A DNA stretch of 64,000 nt from SFTJ01 sp045613305. Its GTDB lineage: Bacteria; Bacteroidota; Bacteroidia; Bacteroidales; Muribaculaceae. Under the pieces are notes generated by a model. The model searched no databases. It had not been told where the DNA came from and saw only the letters and a list, made by a program, of their open reading frames with translations. The stretch is taken from positions 62,001-126,000 of the forward strand of contig JAZLAU010000011.1 in assembly GCA_045613305.1 (NCBI GenBank), in the 5' to 3' direction. Every line of letters starts with the position of its first letter. The first letter of the stretch is position 1. The position numbers were made by a program, and so were the translations under genes. This document shows positions 23,256 through 33,027 of the stretch, one piece after another.

Positions 23256-24500
23256 ATGGACTACCGTATATTCGCACCACAAAGGGCTATTTGTGAAATC
23301 GATTTGCCCGCATCGAAAAGTATCAGCAATCGCGCCTTGATACTTAATGCACTATGCAGCAACCCAGGCACCCTTCACAACATAGCACACTGCGACGACA
23401 CCGACGCAATGCTCAACGCACTCAACTCCGACGATGACTACATCAACATCGGCGCTGCTGGCACGGCTATGCGTTTTCTCACGGCATTCTTCGCCACTCG
23501 CTGCGGACGCACTGTGGTGCTCGACGGCAGCGAACGTATGCGGCAACGTCCTATTGGAGTTTTGGTTGATGCGCTGCGCAAGTGTGGTGCCAACATCGAG
23601 TATCTTGAAAACGAAGGTTTCCCGCCTTTAAGAATTTCGGGCACAAACCTGCAAGCCGAAAAAATTGAGATGGCTGGCAACATCAGTTCGCAATACATAT
23701 CGGCCATGCTTATGATTGCGCCCATCATCGAAGGCTGCAAAACTATAGCACTTACAGGCAACATAATCTCTGTGCCATACATCCACATGACTCTAAGCCT
23801 AATGAAAAAATTCGGCGTAGAAACCTCATTTAATGGCTCTGAGATTTCAATTTCTGAGCAAAACTCCTACCACGCCTACCACGCACCAGAATTTTTGATT
23901 GAGAACGACTGGTCGGCGGCATCTTATTGGTTCCAAATCCAGGCTTTACTGCCAAAATCACGAATCACACTCAAGGGGTTATTCCCCAATAGCGACCAAG
24001 GCGACTGCGCTGTGGTTCAACTATTTAACCACTTCAACATCTGCACCAACTGGTGTGGCAAATACCTCGGCCTCCGCAGCGAATCGGCCTCTTCTCAGCC
24101 TATTGAAATGAACCTTATCGGAAATCCCGATTTAGCACAAACTATTGTGGTGACCGCTTGCTTGCTTGGACGCGCGTTTCACATCGGCGGACTCCAAACT
24201 TTAAAAATCAAGGAAACCGACCGCATCGAAGCACTTCGCTCGCAATTGCTGAAACTGGGTTTCGTTATTACCGTCAACGACGACCTCTCTCTGAGTTGGA
24301 ACGGAGAACGCACCACACCTTGCGAAAACCCATCAATAGCCACCTTCAAAGACCATCGCATGGCTATGGCTTTTGCGCCTGCCGCCTTGCTTTTCCCGGG
24401 GCTGATTATCGAAGACGCCGATGTGGTTAGCAAAAGTTACCCCGATTTCTGGCAACACCTAAAGAAGGCCGGATTTAAAATTGAAGTTATCAACCCTTAA
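23256..24500 (+). CDS. aroA: 3-phosphoshikimate 1-carboxyvinyltransferase (EPSP synthase)
   Basis: The sixth step of the shikimate pathway, joining PEP to shikimate 3-phosphate. The 414 residues carry LPASKSISNRALILNAL near residue 16 (S3P-binding Lys/Ser), the loop NIGAAGTAMRFLTAFFA near 70, RMRQRPIGVLVDALR near 97, SSQYISAMLM near 150, the KxxETDR motif LKIKETDRIEALRSQL near 320, and FKDHRMAMAFAP near 365. It is slightly divergent but complete. The start at 23256 follows the promoter box immediately; TTG at 23247 lies inside the box. Confidence 0.93.
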   Translation: MDYRIFAPQRAICEIDLPASKSISNRALILNALCSNPGTLHNIAHCDDTDAMLNALNSDDDYINIGAAGTAMRFLTAFFATRCGRTVVLDGSERMRQRPIGVLVDALRKCGANIEYLENEGFPPLRISGTNLQAEKIEMAGNISSQYISAMLMIAPIIEGCKTIALTGNIISVPYIHMTLSLMKKFGVETSFNGSEISISEQNSYHAYHAPEFLIENDWSAASYWFQIQALLPKSRITLKGLFPNSDQGDCAVVQLFNHFNICTNWCGKYLGLRSESASSQPIEMNLIGNPDLAQTIVVTACLLGRAFHIGGLQTLKIKETDRIEALRSQLLKLGFVITVNDDLSLSWNGERTTPCENPSIATFKDHRMAMAFAPAALLFPGLIIEDADVVSKSYPDFWQHLKKAGFKIEVINP

Positions 24501-24519
24501 CATAATACATCACCCAACA

Positions 24520-24933
24520 ATGAAAGGAGCTCTCATAATTTTAGCAATTACCATTGTAACAGGCATAGCACTCTACATCATTCATCGCATCACCGTGAAA
24601 CCCGAAGAAGATGTAGTTAAAGAACCTTTACCCGACGACGAATGTTGCGGACAGCATGAAGTGTGCGAAAAGGACTCGCTAATTCAGGGTGTCAGCCGCG
24701 AAGTGGTGTACTACGACGACGAAGAACTTGACAAATACATCGGGTTAGGGGCCGACGATTACACCGAAGAACAAATCGAACAGTTTCGCGACGTGCTCTA
24801 CACTCTGCAACGCGACGACATTGCCGGCTGGGCTCGAAGCACCCAAATGCGCGGCATAACTCTTCCGGCGCCCATACATTCCGAACTTATAATGCTGGCG
24901 GCCGAAGCACGTGCCCAAAAAGTTTCTCAATAA
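24520..24933 (+). CDS. membrane-anchored conserved hypothetical protein
   Basis: A 137-residue protein. One N-terminal helix (GALIILAITIVTGIALYIIH) is followed by a short acidic linker, a Cys pair region DDECCGQHEVC, and a globular C-terminal part with VYYDDEELDKYIGLGADDY and RDVLYTLQRDDIAGWARSTQMRGITLP. I recognise it as a conserved Bacteroidales hypothetical that sits ahead of a metal ABC permease gene, but know no function. It lies 42 bases upstream of that permease. The two CC/C clusters could bind a metal, which is speculative. ATG 24520 is chosen because it begins the helix. Confidence 0.65.
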   Translation: MKGALIILAITIVTGIALYIIHRITVKPEEDVVKEPLPDDECCGQHEVCEKDSLIQGVSREVVYYDDEELDKYIGLGADDYTEEQIEQFRDVLYTLQRDDIAGWARSTQMRGITLPAPIHSELIMLAAEARAQKVSQ

Positions 24934-24974
24934 GCATTCTTCTCACACAAACAATTGGCAAAACCCACCCTTAA

Positions 24975-25808
24975 ATGGATATTTTCAGTTACACATTTTT
25001 CCAAAACGCACTGCTCGGCATAGTGTTTGTGAGCCTTGCCTCTGCCATAATCGGCACATACATTGTGAGCCGACGCATGGTGTTTATCACCGGAGGCATC
25101 ACTCACGCTTGCTTTGGAGGGTTAGGGCTGGGCTTTTTCCTCGGCATTAATCCCACCATCATGGCCGGCGCTTTTGCCGTGGCTGCCGCCACCGGCGTGG
25201 AATGGATGTCGGCCAAGCACAATGTTAGGCAAGATTCGGCCATAGGCGTGATTTGGGCTCTCGGAATGGCTCTCGGAACAATTTTCATTTTCCTTTCGCC
25301 TGGATATGTGCCCGAACTAACTTCGTTTTTGTTTGGTAATGTGCTCACAATAACCACCACCGACATAGTTTGGTTTGCCGCTTACTGCACAATTCTAATT
25401 GCTTTTTTTGCAATATTTTACCAACAAATTGTGATGTGCGCCTTCGACCGCGACTTTGCCTCAACACGAAAACTGCCCGTTAACGCCATCAATATGGCCA
25501 TGACAATACTCATTTCGCTATGTGTTGTGCTAACCATCAGAATGATAGGCATCATGCTGCTCATGTCGCTACTCACCATGCCTCAAATGATTGCCGAACT
25601 TTTCACCATACAACTCAAAAAGATGATGATTATTTCGGCTTCGGTGAGCATTTTCTGCTCTGTTATGGGCATCATCAGCTCTTATTGGATTGCTGCGCCT
25701 GCGTCGGCTTCTATTGTGGTATTGCTCGTATTGGCATACGTCGTGGCCCGAGTGGTAAAGGCATTAGCCTTCAAAAAAAGAACATTACACATCCCATCAA
25801 CGAAATAA
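24975..25808 (+). CDS. metal ABC transporter permease (ZnuB/MntB type)
   Basis: A 277-residue inner membrane permease of the ABC-3 family, importing zinc, manganese or iron. It has about eight helices. Family signatures are GTYIVSRRMVFITGGITHACFGGLGLGFFLG near residues 30-60 and MSLLTMPQMIAELFT near 195, the coupling region to the ATPase. No ATPase or periplasmic binding protein lies nearby, so partners must be elsewhere. The metal cannot be read from the permease alone. Confidence 0.9.
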   Translation: MDIFSYTFFQNALLGIVFVSLASAIIGTYIVSRRMVFITGGITHACFGGLGLGFFLGINPTIMAGAFAVAAATGVEWMSAKHNVRQDSAIGVIWALGMALGTIFIFLSPGYVPELTSFLFGNVLTITTTDIVWFAAYCTILIAFFAIFYQQIVMCAFDRDFASTRKLPVNAINMAMTILISLCVVLTIRMIGIMLLMSLLTMPQMIAELFTIQLKKMMIISASVSIFCSVMGIISSYWIAAPASASIVVLLVLAYVVARVVKALAFKKRTLHIPSTK

Positions 25809-25861
25809 ATCGTAGATTTATCCGTTATATTTAATAATCAAACCTAACTACACATAGAGCA

Positions 25862-28663
25862 TTGAACAAAAAAACGCCCATATTAGCAACCCTCCTTCTG
25901 GCTGTAATCTCTTTATTAGGCTCATGCGGCACTAACAAGAACACAGCCGGCTCGCGCTTTTGGCAAGCGTTTAACACTCGCTACAATGTGTACTACAACG
26001 GCATCTCGCACTACGAAGAGCAAATAAAACTCACCGAGGACTATGAAGACGACTACACTAAGCGTGTCTTCATTCATCCTGCAGAGGCACATGCTCACGA
26101 AAAAGCAAAAAAGCCAAGCGGGGCATACGACCGAACCATCGAAAAGATGCAAAAGGCCATTTCGCTGCACTCAATCAAGAAAAAGCCTAAAAGAAAGCCT
26201 GGCAAACGCTCCGAAAAAGAAAAAGAATGGCTAAAACGCGAAGAATACAACCCATTTATTCACAACGCTTGGTTTTTGCTTGCTAAAGCCGAGTACATGA
26301 AGGGCGATTTCTTGGCGTCGGCCGCCACTTTCCACTACATAACTAAGCACTTCACTTGGCTGCCCGAACTCGTTATGGAGGCTAAACTTTGGGAGGCCCT
26401 CAGTTACTCTGCTATGGGATGGAACACTGAAGCCGAAAATACGCTCAACTACATCACTCTCGAAAAACTCACTTCAAACGAACAAAGATACCTTTTCAAC
26501 CTTGCGAAGACCGACTTCAACATCAAGCAAAAAAAGTTTGTTGAAGCCATTCCTCACCTTGAAGAAGCCGCAAAGCATGCTAAAGGTGCTCAAAAAGTGC
26601 GTCTTAACTTCTTGCTCGGACAACTTTATGCCGACAACGGACAAAACGACTTGGCTTACAAAGCATTTGGCAAAGCCGGAAGTTATTCGGGCTCTACTTA
26701 TTACACAAAATTCAACGCTCGAATTAAGCAATCGGCAGTGTTTCAGGGCGATAACATAAAAGGCGAAGTGCGCAAATTGCGCAACATGGCCCGTTTGGAC
26801 CGCAACGACGAATACCTAGACCAAATATATTATGCCATCGGTAACCTTTATTTGTCGAAAAAAGACACCACCGAAGCAATTGCAAACTATATCCTCGCTG
26901 CCGAAAAAAGCACTCGAAACGGCATCGACAAAGCCATTAGCCAATTAACTCTCGGCAACATCTATTTCAACCGACACCAGTATGACTTGGCTCAACCTTG
27001 CTACAGCGAAGCAATTCCTCAACTCAACGACGATTACCCTAACTACAAACTGCTAAAAAAACGCAGCGACGTGCTCGACGAACTCGCAATTTACGCTCAA
27101 AACGTAACTTTGCAAGACTCTCTTTTGATTCTGGCAAAGAAAACGCCCGAAGAACAACTTGCCGTGGTAGAAAAAATCATTGAGGAACTCATCAAGAAAG
27201 AAAAAGAGGAGCAAGAAGCCGCCGAGCAAGAGGAGCGTTTGGCGCAAGCCGGTGCTATGGGCATGACTCCCACAAACACCAACCTTAATGCCCCTACTCA
27301 ATTCACAATGAGCAACGACAACTCTTGGTATTTCTATAACACCGCAACTAAAAACGCCGGTAAAACACAGTTCCAACGCGTGTGGGGAAATCGTAAACTC
27401 GAAGACAACTGGCGTCGTCGCAACAAAAACGTTTTTGCTCTCGAAAACTCCGACTCTAACGAGCCTACGGCCGAAAACAATACGGCCGAAAACACCGACT
27501 CTACCAACGTTGAATACACTAACGAAAAGGGCGAAAAGGTAAATCCCGACGACCCTCATTTCCCTGAATACTACCTACGTCAGATTCCTAAAACCGAAGA
27601 AGACATCGCCAATAGCCACAACATCATTCAGGAAGGCCTCTACAACATGGGCATTATCCTTAAGGACAATTTGGAAGATTTCAATAGCGCCGTTGCCGAG
27701 TTTAACACTCTACTATCTCGCTACCCCGACAACATTTATCGTCTCGACACTTACTACAACCTCTATCTGCTCTACAAGCGTCAAGGCGATGAAGCAAATG
27801 CCGAAAAATATCGTCAACTCATACTTTCTGACTTTGCCGAATCGAACTACGGCATTGCAATGAAAGACCCTAACTACATCGAAAACTTGCGTGCCATGAA
27901 CGTCATGCAAGAAGAAGCTTATGCTAAAGCATACGATGCATACATCAACAACCGAAACGAAGAAGTGCACAATGCCTACCAACAAATGAGCAAAGACTAT
28001 CCGCTTTCGAAACTAATGCCTAAATTTATGTTTATCGATGCTTTGGCCTACGTTACCGAAAACAACGAGGAAAAGTTTAAGGAAACCATCAAGCAACTCC
28101 TTGAGCGATATCCCGACACCGACATAACGCCTACCGCATCGGCCATGATTAAACAAATAAATGCCGGGCGCTCTATCAAGAGCGGCGACTCTAACACTCG
28201 AGGCATGCTTTGGGCCACTCGTTTGGCTTCCGACAGCGCTAGCGCTTCTACTCAAGCAAAACTCACTCCGTTTGCCGAAGATTTAACCAAGCCGCACGTG
28301 TTTGTGTTAGCATACCCTACCGACTCGGTTTCGGCTAACGACATTCTTTACAAAGTGGCTTACCACAACTTCACCAAGTTTGTGGTTAAAGACTTCGACC
28401 TCGAGCAGATGACATTCGGTCAAATCGGTCTGCTTGTTGTGAAAGGATTTGAAAACTACGAAGAACTTTTGCACTACCGAACCATTTTTGAAGAAGACGA
28501 AAAACTGCATGATTTGCCTCAACAAATCAGAATGGTACTTATCAGCACCGACAACTTCAACATCCTCATCAACGAAGGTCGCTCGCTCGAAGAATACTTC
28601 ATATATCAAGAGCAACTAAACTCTCAAAAGGTGGAGGCAAAAGTGCCTGAGGAAACACCATAA
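25862..28663 (+). CDS. porW: PorW/SprE-like TPR lipoprotein
   Basis: A 933-residue outer-membrane lipoprotein. The signal peptide with lipobox LLGSC places the lipidated Cys near residue 22. Many TPR-like helical repeats follow (residues 105-430 and 580-730). A Glu-rich coil lies near 440-465, an Asn/Glu linker near 530-570, and a C-terminal domain recurs around residues 800-920 (VFVLAYPTDSVSANDILYKVAYHNFTKFV). In Porphyromonas and Flavobacterium the homologue is a type IX secretion accessory that links the machine to PorX signalling; many Bacteroidales without that system also carry it. The gene starts at TTG 25862: no ATG lies near, and the lipoprotein signal begins exactly there. The adjacent porX supports the assignment. 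Confidence 0.75.
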   Translation: MNKKTPILATLLLAVISLLGSCGTNKNTAGSRFWQAFNTRYNVYYNGISHYEEQIKLTEDYEDDYTKRVFIHPAEAHAHEKAKKPSGAYDRTIEKMQKAISLHSIKKKPKRKPGKRSEKEKEWLKREEYNPFIHNAWFLLAKAEYMKGDFLASAATFHYITKHFTWLPELVMEAKLWEALSYSAMGWNTEAENTLNYITLEKLTSNEQRYLFNLAKTDFNIKQKKFVEAIPHLEEAAKHAKGAQKVRLNFLLGQLYADNGQNDLAYKAFGKAGSYSGSTYYTKFNARIKQSAVFQGDNIKGEVRKLRNMARLDRNDEYLDQIYYAIGNLYLSKKDTTEAIANYILAAEKSTRNGIDKAISQLTLGNIYFNRHQYDLAQPCYSEAIPQLNDDYPNYKLLKKRSDVLDELAIYAQNVTLQDSLLILAKKTPEEQLAVVEKIIEELIKKEKEEQEAAEQEERLAQAGAMGMTPTNTNLNAPTQFTMSNDNSWYFYNTATKNAGKTQFQRVWGNRKLEDNWRRRNKNVFALENSDSNEPTAENNTAENTDSTNVEYTNEKGEKVNPDDPHFPEYYLRQIPKTEEDIANSHNIIQEGLYNMGIILKDNLEDFNSAVAEFNTLLSRYPDNIYRLDTYYNLYLLYKRQGDEANAEKYRQLILSDFAESNYGIAMKDPNYIENLRAMNVMQEEAYAKAYDAYINNRNEEVHNAYQQMSKDYPLSKLMPKFMFIDALAYVTENNEEKFKETIKQLLERYPDTDITPTASAMIKQINAGRSIKSGDSNTRGMLWATRLASDSASASTQAKLTPFAEDLTKPHVFVLAYPTDSVSANDILYKVAYHNFTKFVVKDFDLEQMTFGQIGLLVVKGFENYEELLHYRTIFEEDEKLHDLPQQIRMVLISTDNFNILINEGRSLEEYFIYQEQLNSQKVEAKVPEETP

Positions 28664-28702
28664 CAACCGCTTTTTTTATCACGAATCGCATTAACATAAC
28701 AT

Positions 28703-30247
28703 ATGAACCAAGGAGTTATTCTATGGGCTGACGACGAAATCGACTTGCTAAAGCCCCACATTCTTTTCCTTCGCGCTAAGGGTTACGAAGTTGAAACCGT
28801 TTCAAACGGGCGCGACGCTCTCGACGCGGCTGCTGCCAAATCGTTTGACCTTATTATCCTCGACGAAAACATGCCGGGCATTAGCGGGTTGGAAACCCTT
28901 TCGCAAATCAAGATTTCGCACCCTAACGTGCCTGTAATCATGATTACAAAAAGCGAAGAAGAAAACATCATGAATCAAGCCATCGGCAACAAAATTGCCG
29001 ACTACTTGATTAAGCCCGTTAACCCTAACCAAATTCTCCTTTCTATTAAGAAAAACCTTCACAGCGGCGCTATTGTTTCTCAACAAGCCTCAACCGACTA
29101 CCAACAGCAGTTTCAAGAAATTTCAATGATGATTAACAATGCCAACTCTATTGATGATTGGTATGAAATCTACAACACGCTTGTGCGTTGGGAATTAAAG
29201 CTGTCGAGTGCCGAAACAAACATGGACGAATTGCTCAAAATGCAAAAAAGCGAAGCAAACAACGCCTTTGTGAAGTTTGTGAAGCGAAACTACGAAACAT
29301 GGGTAACTACCGAACAGCACCCGGTTATGAGCAACGACCTCTTTAAGTCGAAAATCTTTCCGCTTCTCGATAACGGCGAAAAGGTGTTCTTTATCGTCAT
29401 CGACAACCTTCGTCTCGACCAATGGAGATGCGTTTCGCCCATGCTGAGCGAATATTTCAACGTGGTTGAAGACTCTATCTACACCTCTATTCTCCCCACT
29501 GCCACACAATATGCACGAAATGCAATTTTCTCGGGATTGATGCCTGTTCAAATTGCCAAACTTTTCCCCGACCTGTGGGTTGATGAAGATGAAGAAGAAG
29601 GCAAAAACCTCAACGAATCACCGCTCATTCAAACCATCCTCGAGCGATATCGTAAGCCCTATAAATTCTCTTATCACAAGATTAACGACTCGGCAGCCGG
29701 TGAAGCTCTTATCAACAAATTCAACTCTCTCAGCCAGTTCGATCTCAACGTGGTGGTCATCAACTTTGTTGACATGCTTTCACACGCCCGCACCGAATCA
29801 AAAATGATTCGTGAACTTGCCTACAGCGAAGCCGCTTATCGCGGACTCACTCAATCGTGGTTTAAGCACTCCACTACTCTCGAACTATTCCGACGAATTG
29901 CCGAAAAAGGCTACAAAGTAGTGATTACTACCGACCACGGCACAATTCGAGTAGACAACCCTATTAAAGTGCTCGGCGACAAAAACGTAAACACCAACCT
30001 TCGATACAAAGTGGGCAAAGCGCTCAACTACAACCCTAAGCAGGTGTACGAAATAAAGAAGCCTTTGGCATTTGGGTTGCCTTCGCCTAACATCTCGTCC
30101 ACCTACATTTTCGCCACCGGTCGCGATTTCTTGGCTTACCCTAACAATTTCAACTACTACGCTCAGTATTACAACAACACGTTCCAACACGGCGGAATTT
30201 CTATGGAAGAGATGCTCATCCCTGTGGCAACCCTTTCTCCAAAATAA
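28703..30247 (+). CDS. porX: PorX: response regulator with PglZ/alkaline phosphatase domain
   Basis: A 514-residue cytoplasmic two-domain protein. A receiver domain (residues 1-120) has the acidic pair DD at 10-11, phospho-acceptor Asp 54 in LIILDENMPG, the Thr/Lys sites ITKS and YLIKP, and then a helical linker. A PglZ-type alkaline phosphatase superfamily domain (about residues 200-510) has FFIVIDNLRLDQWR, SILPTATQYARNAIFSG, VVINFVDMLSHART, ITTDHGT and a final FQHGGISMEEMLIP. In known systems it acts with PorY and sigma factor SigP to control type IX secretion genes and hydrolyses oligonucleotide signals. It is directly downstream of the porW-like gene (39 bases). No porY is seen here. Confidence 0.9.
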   Translation: MNQGVILWADDEIDLLKPHILFLRAKGYEVETVSNGRDALDAAAAKSFDLIILDENMPGISGLETLSQIKISHPNVPVIMITKSEEENIMNQAIGNKIADYLIKPVNPNQILLSIKKNLHSGAIVSQQASTDYQQQFQEISMMINNANSIDDWYEIYNTLVRWELKLSSAETNMDELLKMQKSEANNAFVKFVKRNYETWVTTEQHPVMSNDLFKSKIFPLLDNGEKVFFIVIDNLRLDQWRCVSPMLSEYFNVVEDSIYTSILPTATQYARNAIFSGLMPVQIAKLFPDLWVDEDEEEGKNLNESPLIQTILERYRKPYKFSYHKINDSAAGEALINKFNSLSQFDLNVVVINFVDMLSHARTESKMIRELAYSEAAYRGLTQSWFKHSTTLELFRRIAEKGYKVVITTDHGTIRVDNPIKVLGDKNVNTNLRYKVGKALNYNPKQVYEIKKPLAFGLPSPNISSTYIFATGRDFLAYPNNFNYYAQYYNNTFQHGGISMEEMLIPVATLSPK

Positions 30248-30288
30248 GTAATTTTTTCAACTCAACCATTTTATATTTATAACTACTT

Positions 30289-30723
30289 ATGAACACTGTT
30301 AATTTAAAAATAACCTCTCTTGAAACCATCGGTGAAACTGCAAGCCAGTTTATCGACGCTATGGGCGACTTCAGCGTATTTGCCTTCTACGGCGAAATGG
30401 GTGCCGGCAAAACAACATTTATCAACGCTCTTTGCCAAGAATTAGGCGTGGACGACGTGACTAACTCGCCTTCATTCTCTATCATCAACGAATACCGCAG
30501 CGAATCTACTGCCGAACTAATATACCACTTCGACTGCTACCGCCTCGAAAACGAGCAAGAAGCCGAAGACATTGGCGTGGAAGACTACTTCGAAAGCGGT
30601 GCACTTTGCCTAATTGAATGGCCAGAACGAATCGACACTCTTCTTCCCGACCACACCGTGCGCGTCGACATCAACGAAGATGCCGATGGATGCCGTACAC
30701 TAAAACTCACTTTCCCCGAATAA
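30289..30723 (+). CDS. tsaE: tRNA threonylcarbamoyladenosine biosynthesis protein TsaE
   Basis: A 144-residue P-loop ATPase needed, with TsaB, TsaC and TsaD, to make the t6A modification at tRNA position 37. Seen: Walker A YGEMGAGKTTF near residue 35, NSPSFSIINEY near 63, YHFDCYRLENEQEAEDIGVEDYF near 83, and LIEWPERI near 110. The length is typical. It lies 41 bases after porX and 14 bases before birA. Confidence 0.95.
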   Translation: MNTVNLKITSLETIGETASQFIDAMGDFSVFAFYGEMGAGKTTFINALCQELGVDDVTNSPSFSIINEYRSESTAELIYHFDCYRLENEQEAEDIGVEDYFESGALCLIEWPERIDTLLPDHTVRVDINEDADGCRTLKLTFPE

Positions 30724-30737
30724 ACCCTATTTCTGTT

Positions 30738-31475
30738 ATGCCTCGCTACATTTTGGTGCGACAAACCGCTTCAACCAACACCTACACCTCTAAAATGGCC
30801 GCCATGTTGCCTTCGGGCACCGTGATTCACACCTATTGCCAAACTGAGGGACGCGGACAACGAGGCAATTCTTGGGAATCTGAGCCAAACAAAAACCTCG
30901 CATTCTCGTTCTTGCTTAAGCAGCCAAATGTGAAACCCTCGCAACAGTTCTTCATCAGCGAAGCGGCTTCGTTGGCCATCGTCGATGCCCTAACCGACAT
31001 TACCGACGGCATCTCCATAAAATGGCCTAACGACATCTACTACAACGATAAAAAATTGGCGGGGATACTAATAGAACACTCTCTCAACAGTTCGGCCATC
31101 AACCAAACCATCATAGGCGTAGGACTAAACGTTAACCAAACCACATTCCTAAGCGATGCGCCAAACCCCATGAGCCTTAAGCAAATAATTGGATGCGACA
31201 CCGACCTCGACGACCTGCTCCGCAAAGTGTGCCAACGCATTGAATCGTACACCGATTTCTCATCATCTACCTACGGCGATTTCGAAAAATTGCATCAGCG
31301 CTATCTTAGCCATTTATATCGCAACGATGGCTGTGTCCACACTTTTGCACTGCCCAACGGAGAGCAATTTTCGGCCTCAATTCACAACGTTGACCCCGAT
31401 GGAATGTTTTGCCTCAAGCATGCCGACGGCTCGCTGCACCGATATGCATTTAAAGAAGTGGCTTTCGTAATTTAA
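30738..31475 (+). CDS. birA: biotin-[acetyl-CoA-carboxylase] ligase
   Basis: A 245-residue enzyme that activates biotin with ATP and attaches it to carboxylase carrier proteins. Seen: STNTYTSKM near residue 11, the biotinyl-AMP loop EGRGQRGNSWESE near 37, IKWPNDIYYNDKKLAGILIEH near 94 (the catalytic Lys region), and a small C-terminal SH3-like domain. There is no N-terminal DNA-binding domain, so it is not a repressor. The start at 30738 begins the catalytic domain; upstream in-frame codons overlap tsaE. Confidence 0.92.
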   Translation: MPRYILVRQTASTNTYTSKMAAMLPSGTVIHTYCQTEGRGQRGNSWESEPNKNLAFSFLLKQPNVKPSQQFFISEAASLAIVDALTDITDGISIKWPNDIYYNDKKLAGILIEHSLNSSAINQTIIGVGLNVNQTTFLSDAPNPMSLKQIIGCDTDLDDLLRKVCQRIESYTDFSSSTYGDFEKLHQRYLSHLYRNDGCVHTFALPNGEQFSASIHNVDPDGMFCLKHADGSLHRYAFKEVAFVI

Positions 31476-31505
31476 GATAAACTTTCACATCCCCTCCCTC
31501 ACAAC

Positions 31506-32054
31506 ATGAACATAGTAGTATATTGCTCCTCACAAGAAGGACTAAGCAACGATTATATCGAAATGGCCCAAGCCACCGGCAAGTGGATTGGCAGCAACAG
31601 CCACACCTTAGTGTTTGGCGGCGTAAAGTCGGGACTTATGCACCATGTGGCACAAGCAACACACGACGCCGGCGGCAAAGTGGTTGGCATAGTGCCAGAA
31701 TCGTTCAAACACCGCACTCACCCTATTTGCGACGATGTAATATTTTGCAACAATCTTAGCGACCGAAAAGACCTAATGATTCAGAAAGGCGACATTTTCA
31801 TATGCCTTCCTGGTGGAATTGGCACCATCGACGAATGGATTTCTACAATTTCTCAGCAAATTGTTTTTGGAATTGAAAATAAAAATCCTATATTTGTGAT
31901 TAACTATTGTGGAATGTACGATGATTTGATTAACCAACTGTCATCTAGCACCAATTCTGTTTTTGCCCGAGGCAAAAACATTAATTGCACAAAAGTGGTG
32001 AGTGATATTAATAATTTAATTAATCAATTAGACAAAATATCTAAATCATTATGA
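31506..32054 (+). CDS. LOG family protein (TIGR00730), nucleoside 5'-monophosphate phosphoribohydrolase type
   Basis: A 182-residue Rossmann-fold protein. Family signatures are VYCSSQEGL at the N-terminus, FGGVKSGLMHHVAQATHDAGG near residue 38, a Arg-containing loop NNLSDRKDLMIQKGDIFICLPGGIGTIDEW near 82-112 with the PGGxGT motif, and a C-terminal helix. Relatives cleave AMP or cytokinin nucleotides to the base plus ribose 5-phosphate. The usual MHERK is SDRK here. The last codons are AT-rich. Its stop overlaps the start of the next gene (ATGA). Confidence 0.85.
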   Translation: MNIVVYCSSQEGLSNDYIEMAQATGKWIGSNSHTLVFGGVKSGLMHHVAQATHDAGGKVVGIVPESFKHRTHPICDDVIFCNNLSDRKDLMIQKGDIFICLPGGIGTIDEWISTISQQIVFGIENKNPIFVINYCGMYDDLINQLSSSTNSVFARGKNINCTKVVSDINNLINQLDKISKSL

Positions 32055-32596
32055 AAAGCCCTATTTATACCATGACTGGCGACCACGGTCGCACTTCTCT
32101 TGTCGGAGGTACTAGAGTAAGCAAATGTGATCCAAGAATTGAAGCATACGGCACTGTTGATGAATTAAACTCACAAATTGGCATGCTTGCTGTGGGAAGC
32201 AAGGAACCATATCCTGAAATCTATGACCTTTTAATCATGATTCAAAACAAACTGTTCAACATTGGTTCTTACCTTGCTACCGAAAACGCTAAAGTTGCAC
32301 TTGGCATCGAAGAAGAAGACGTTGACGCTATAGAACGCATAATCGACATCCTTTACGAAAAAGTTCCTAAATTTACAACTTTCGTAATTCCTGGCGGCTC
32401 TAAATATAGCGCTCAAGCCGACATCTGCCGCACTGTGGCTCGTCGTGCCGAACGCCGAATCGTGTCGCTTGCCGACAATGCTCCAGTTAACCCCGACGTT
32501 TTGCGTTTCATAAACCGTATTAGCGACCTTTTCTTCGTCCTTTCTCGATACAACAACATCACTTCTGGCAACGAAGAAATATTCTGGGAAAAATAA
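32051..32596 (+). CDS. cob(I)alamin adenosyltransferase (PduO/MMAB type)
   Basis: A 181-residue enzyme that adds the 5'-deoxyadenosyl group of ATP to cob(I)alamin, giving coenzyme B12. Seen: TMTGDHGRTSLVGGTRVSKCDPRIEAYGTVDELNSQ at the N-terminus, FVIPGGSKYSAQADICRTVARRAERR near residue 112, and a closing VLRFINRISDLFFVLSRYNN. The ATGA overlap with the LOG gene implies coupled translation. A strong terminator follows. Confidence 0.93.
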   Translation: MKSPIYTMTGDHGRTSLVGGTRVSKCDPRIEAYGTVDELNSQIGMLAVGSKEPYPEIYDLLIMIQNKLFNIGSYLATENAKVALGIEEEDVDAIERIIDILYEKVPKFTTFVIPGGSKYSAQADICRTVARRAERRIVSLADNAPVNPDVLRFINRISDLFFVLSRYNNITSGNEEIFWEK

Positions 32597-32617
32597 TTTT
32601 ATCTTTTTTTCAATACT

Positions 32618-32653
32618 AATAACGCCGTGCTATTAGCGCGGCGTTATTTTTTT
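32618..32653 (+). terminator. terminator after cobalamin adenosyltransferase
   Basis: AATAACGCCG / CGGCGTTATT, 10-base-pair stem, then a T run. Confidence 0.88.
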
Positions 32654-33027
32654 CATACTTGCTGATACAGAAAAATTCTTTTCAGTAAATTTAAACGTGA
32701 TTGTGGTATACGTTTGATTTATTCTGTAATGACCTTGGGGTATCAATTAATTTACGACGGTTTTCAGAAACTTTTACATCTTGGAATTTTAAGGAAAGTT
32801 TATGCACGAAAATGCTATCGTTTTATCGTTGTTACAGACTGACAATTAACCGTTTGCAAAAAAATTATGTAAGATTGTAAATATTTGAATTTATATTGCA
32901 ATTTTTGAAATTAATATTATAACATTTGAAATGTAAGAATCTGTTAGAGAATGAGACTCAAAATTTAAGTATAACAATTATAAATATTGCGTAACTAGCA
33001 TATGAATTATTAAAAAATTAAAGAATT
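32654..33027. other. AT-rich gene-free region
   Basis: Nearly 375 bases with very low GC and no reading frame, RNA or consensus promoter box that I can defend. The composition matches the following gene. Confidence 0.4.
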
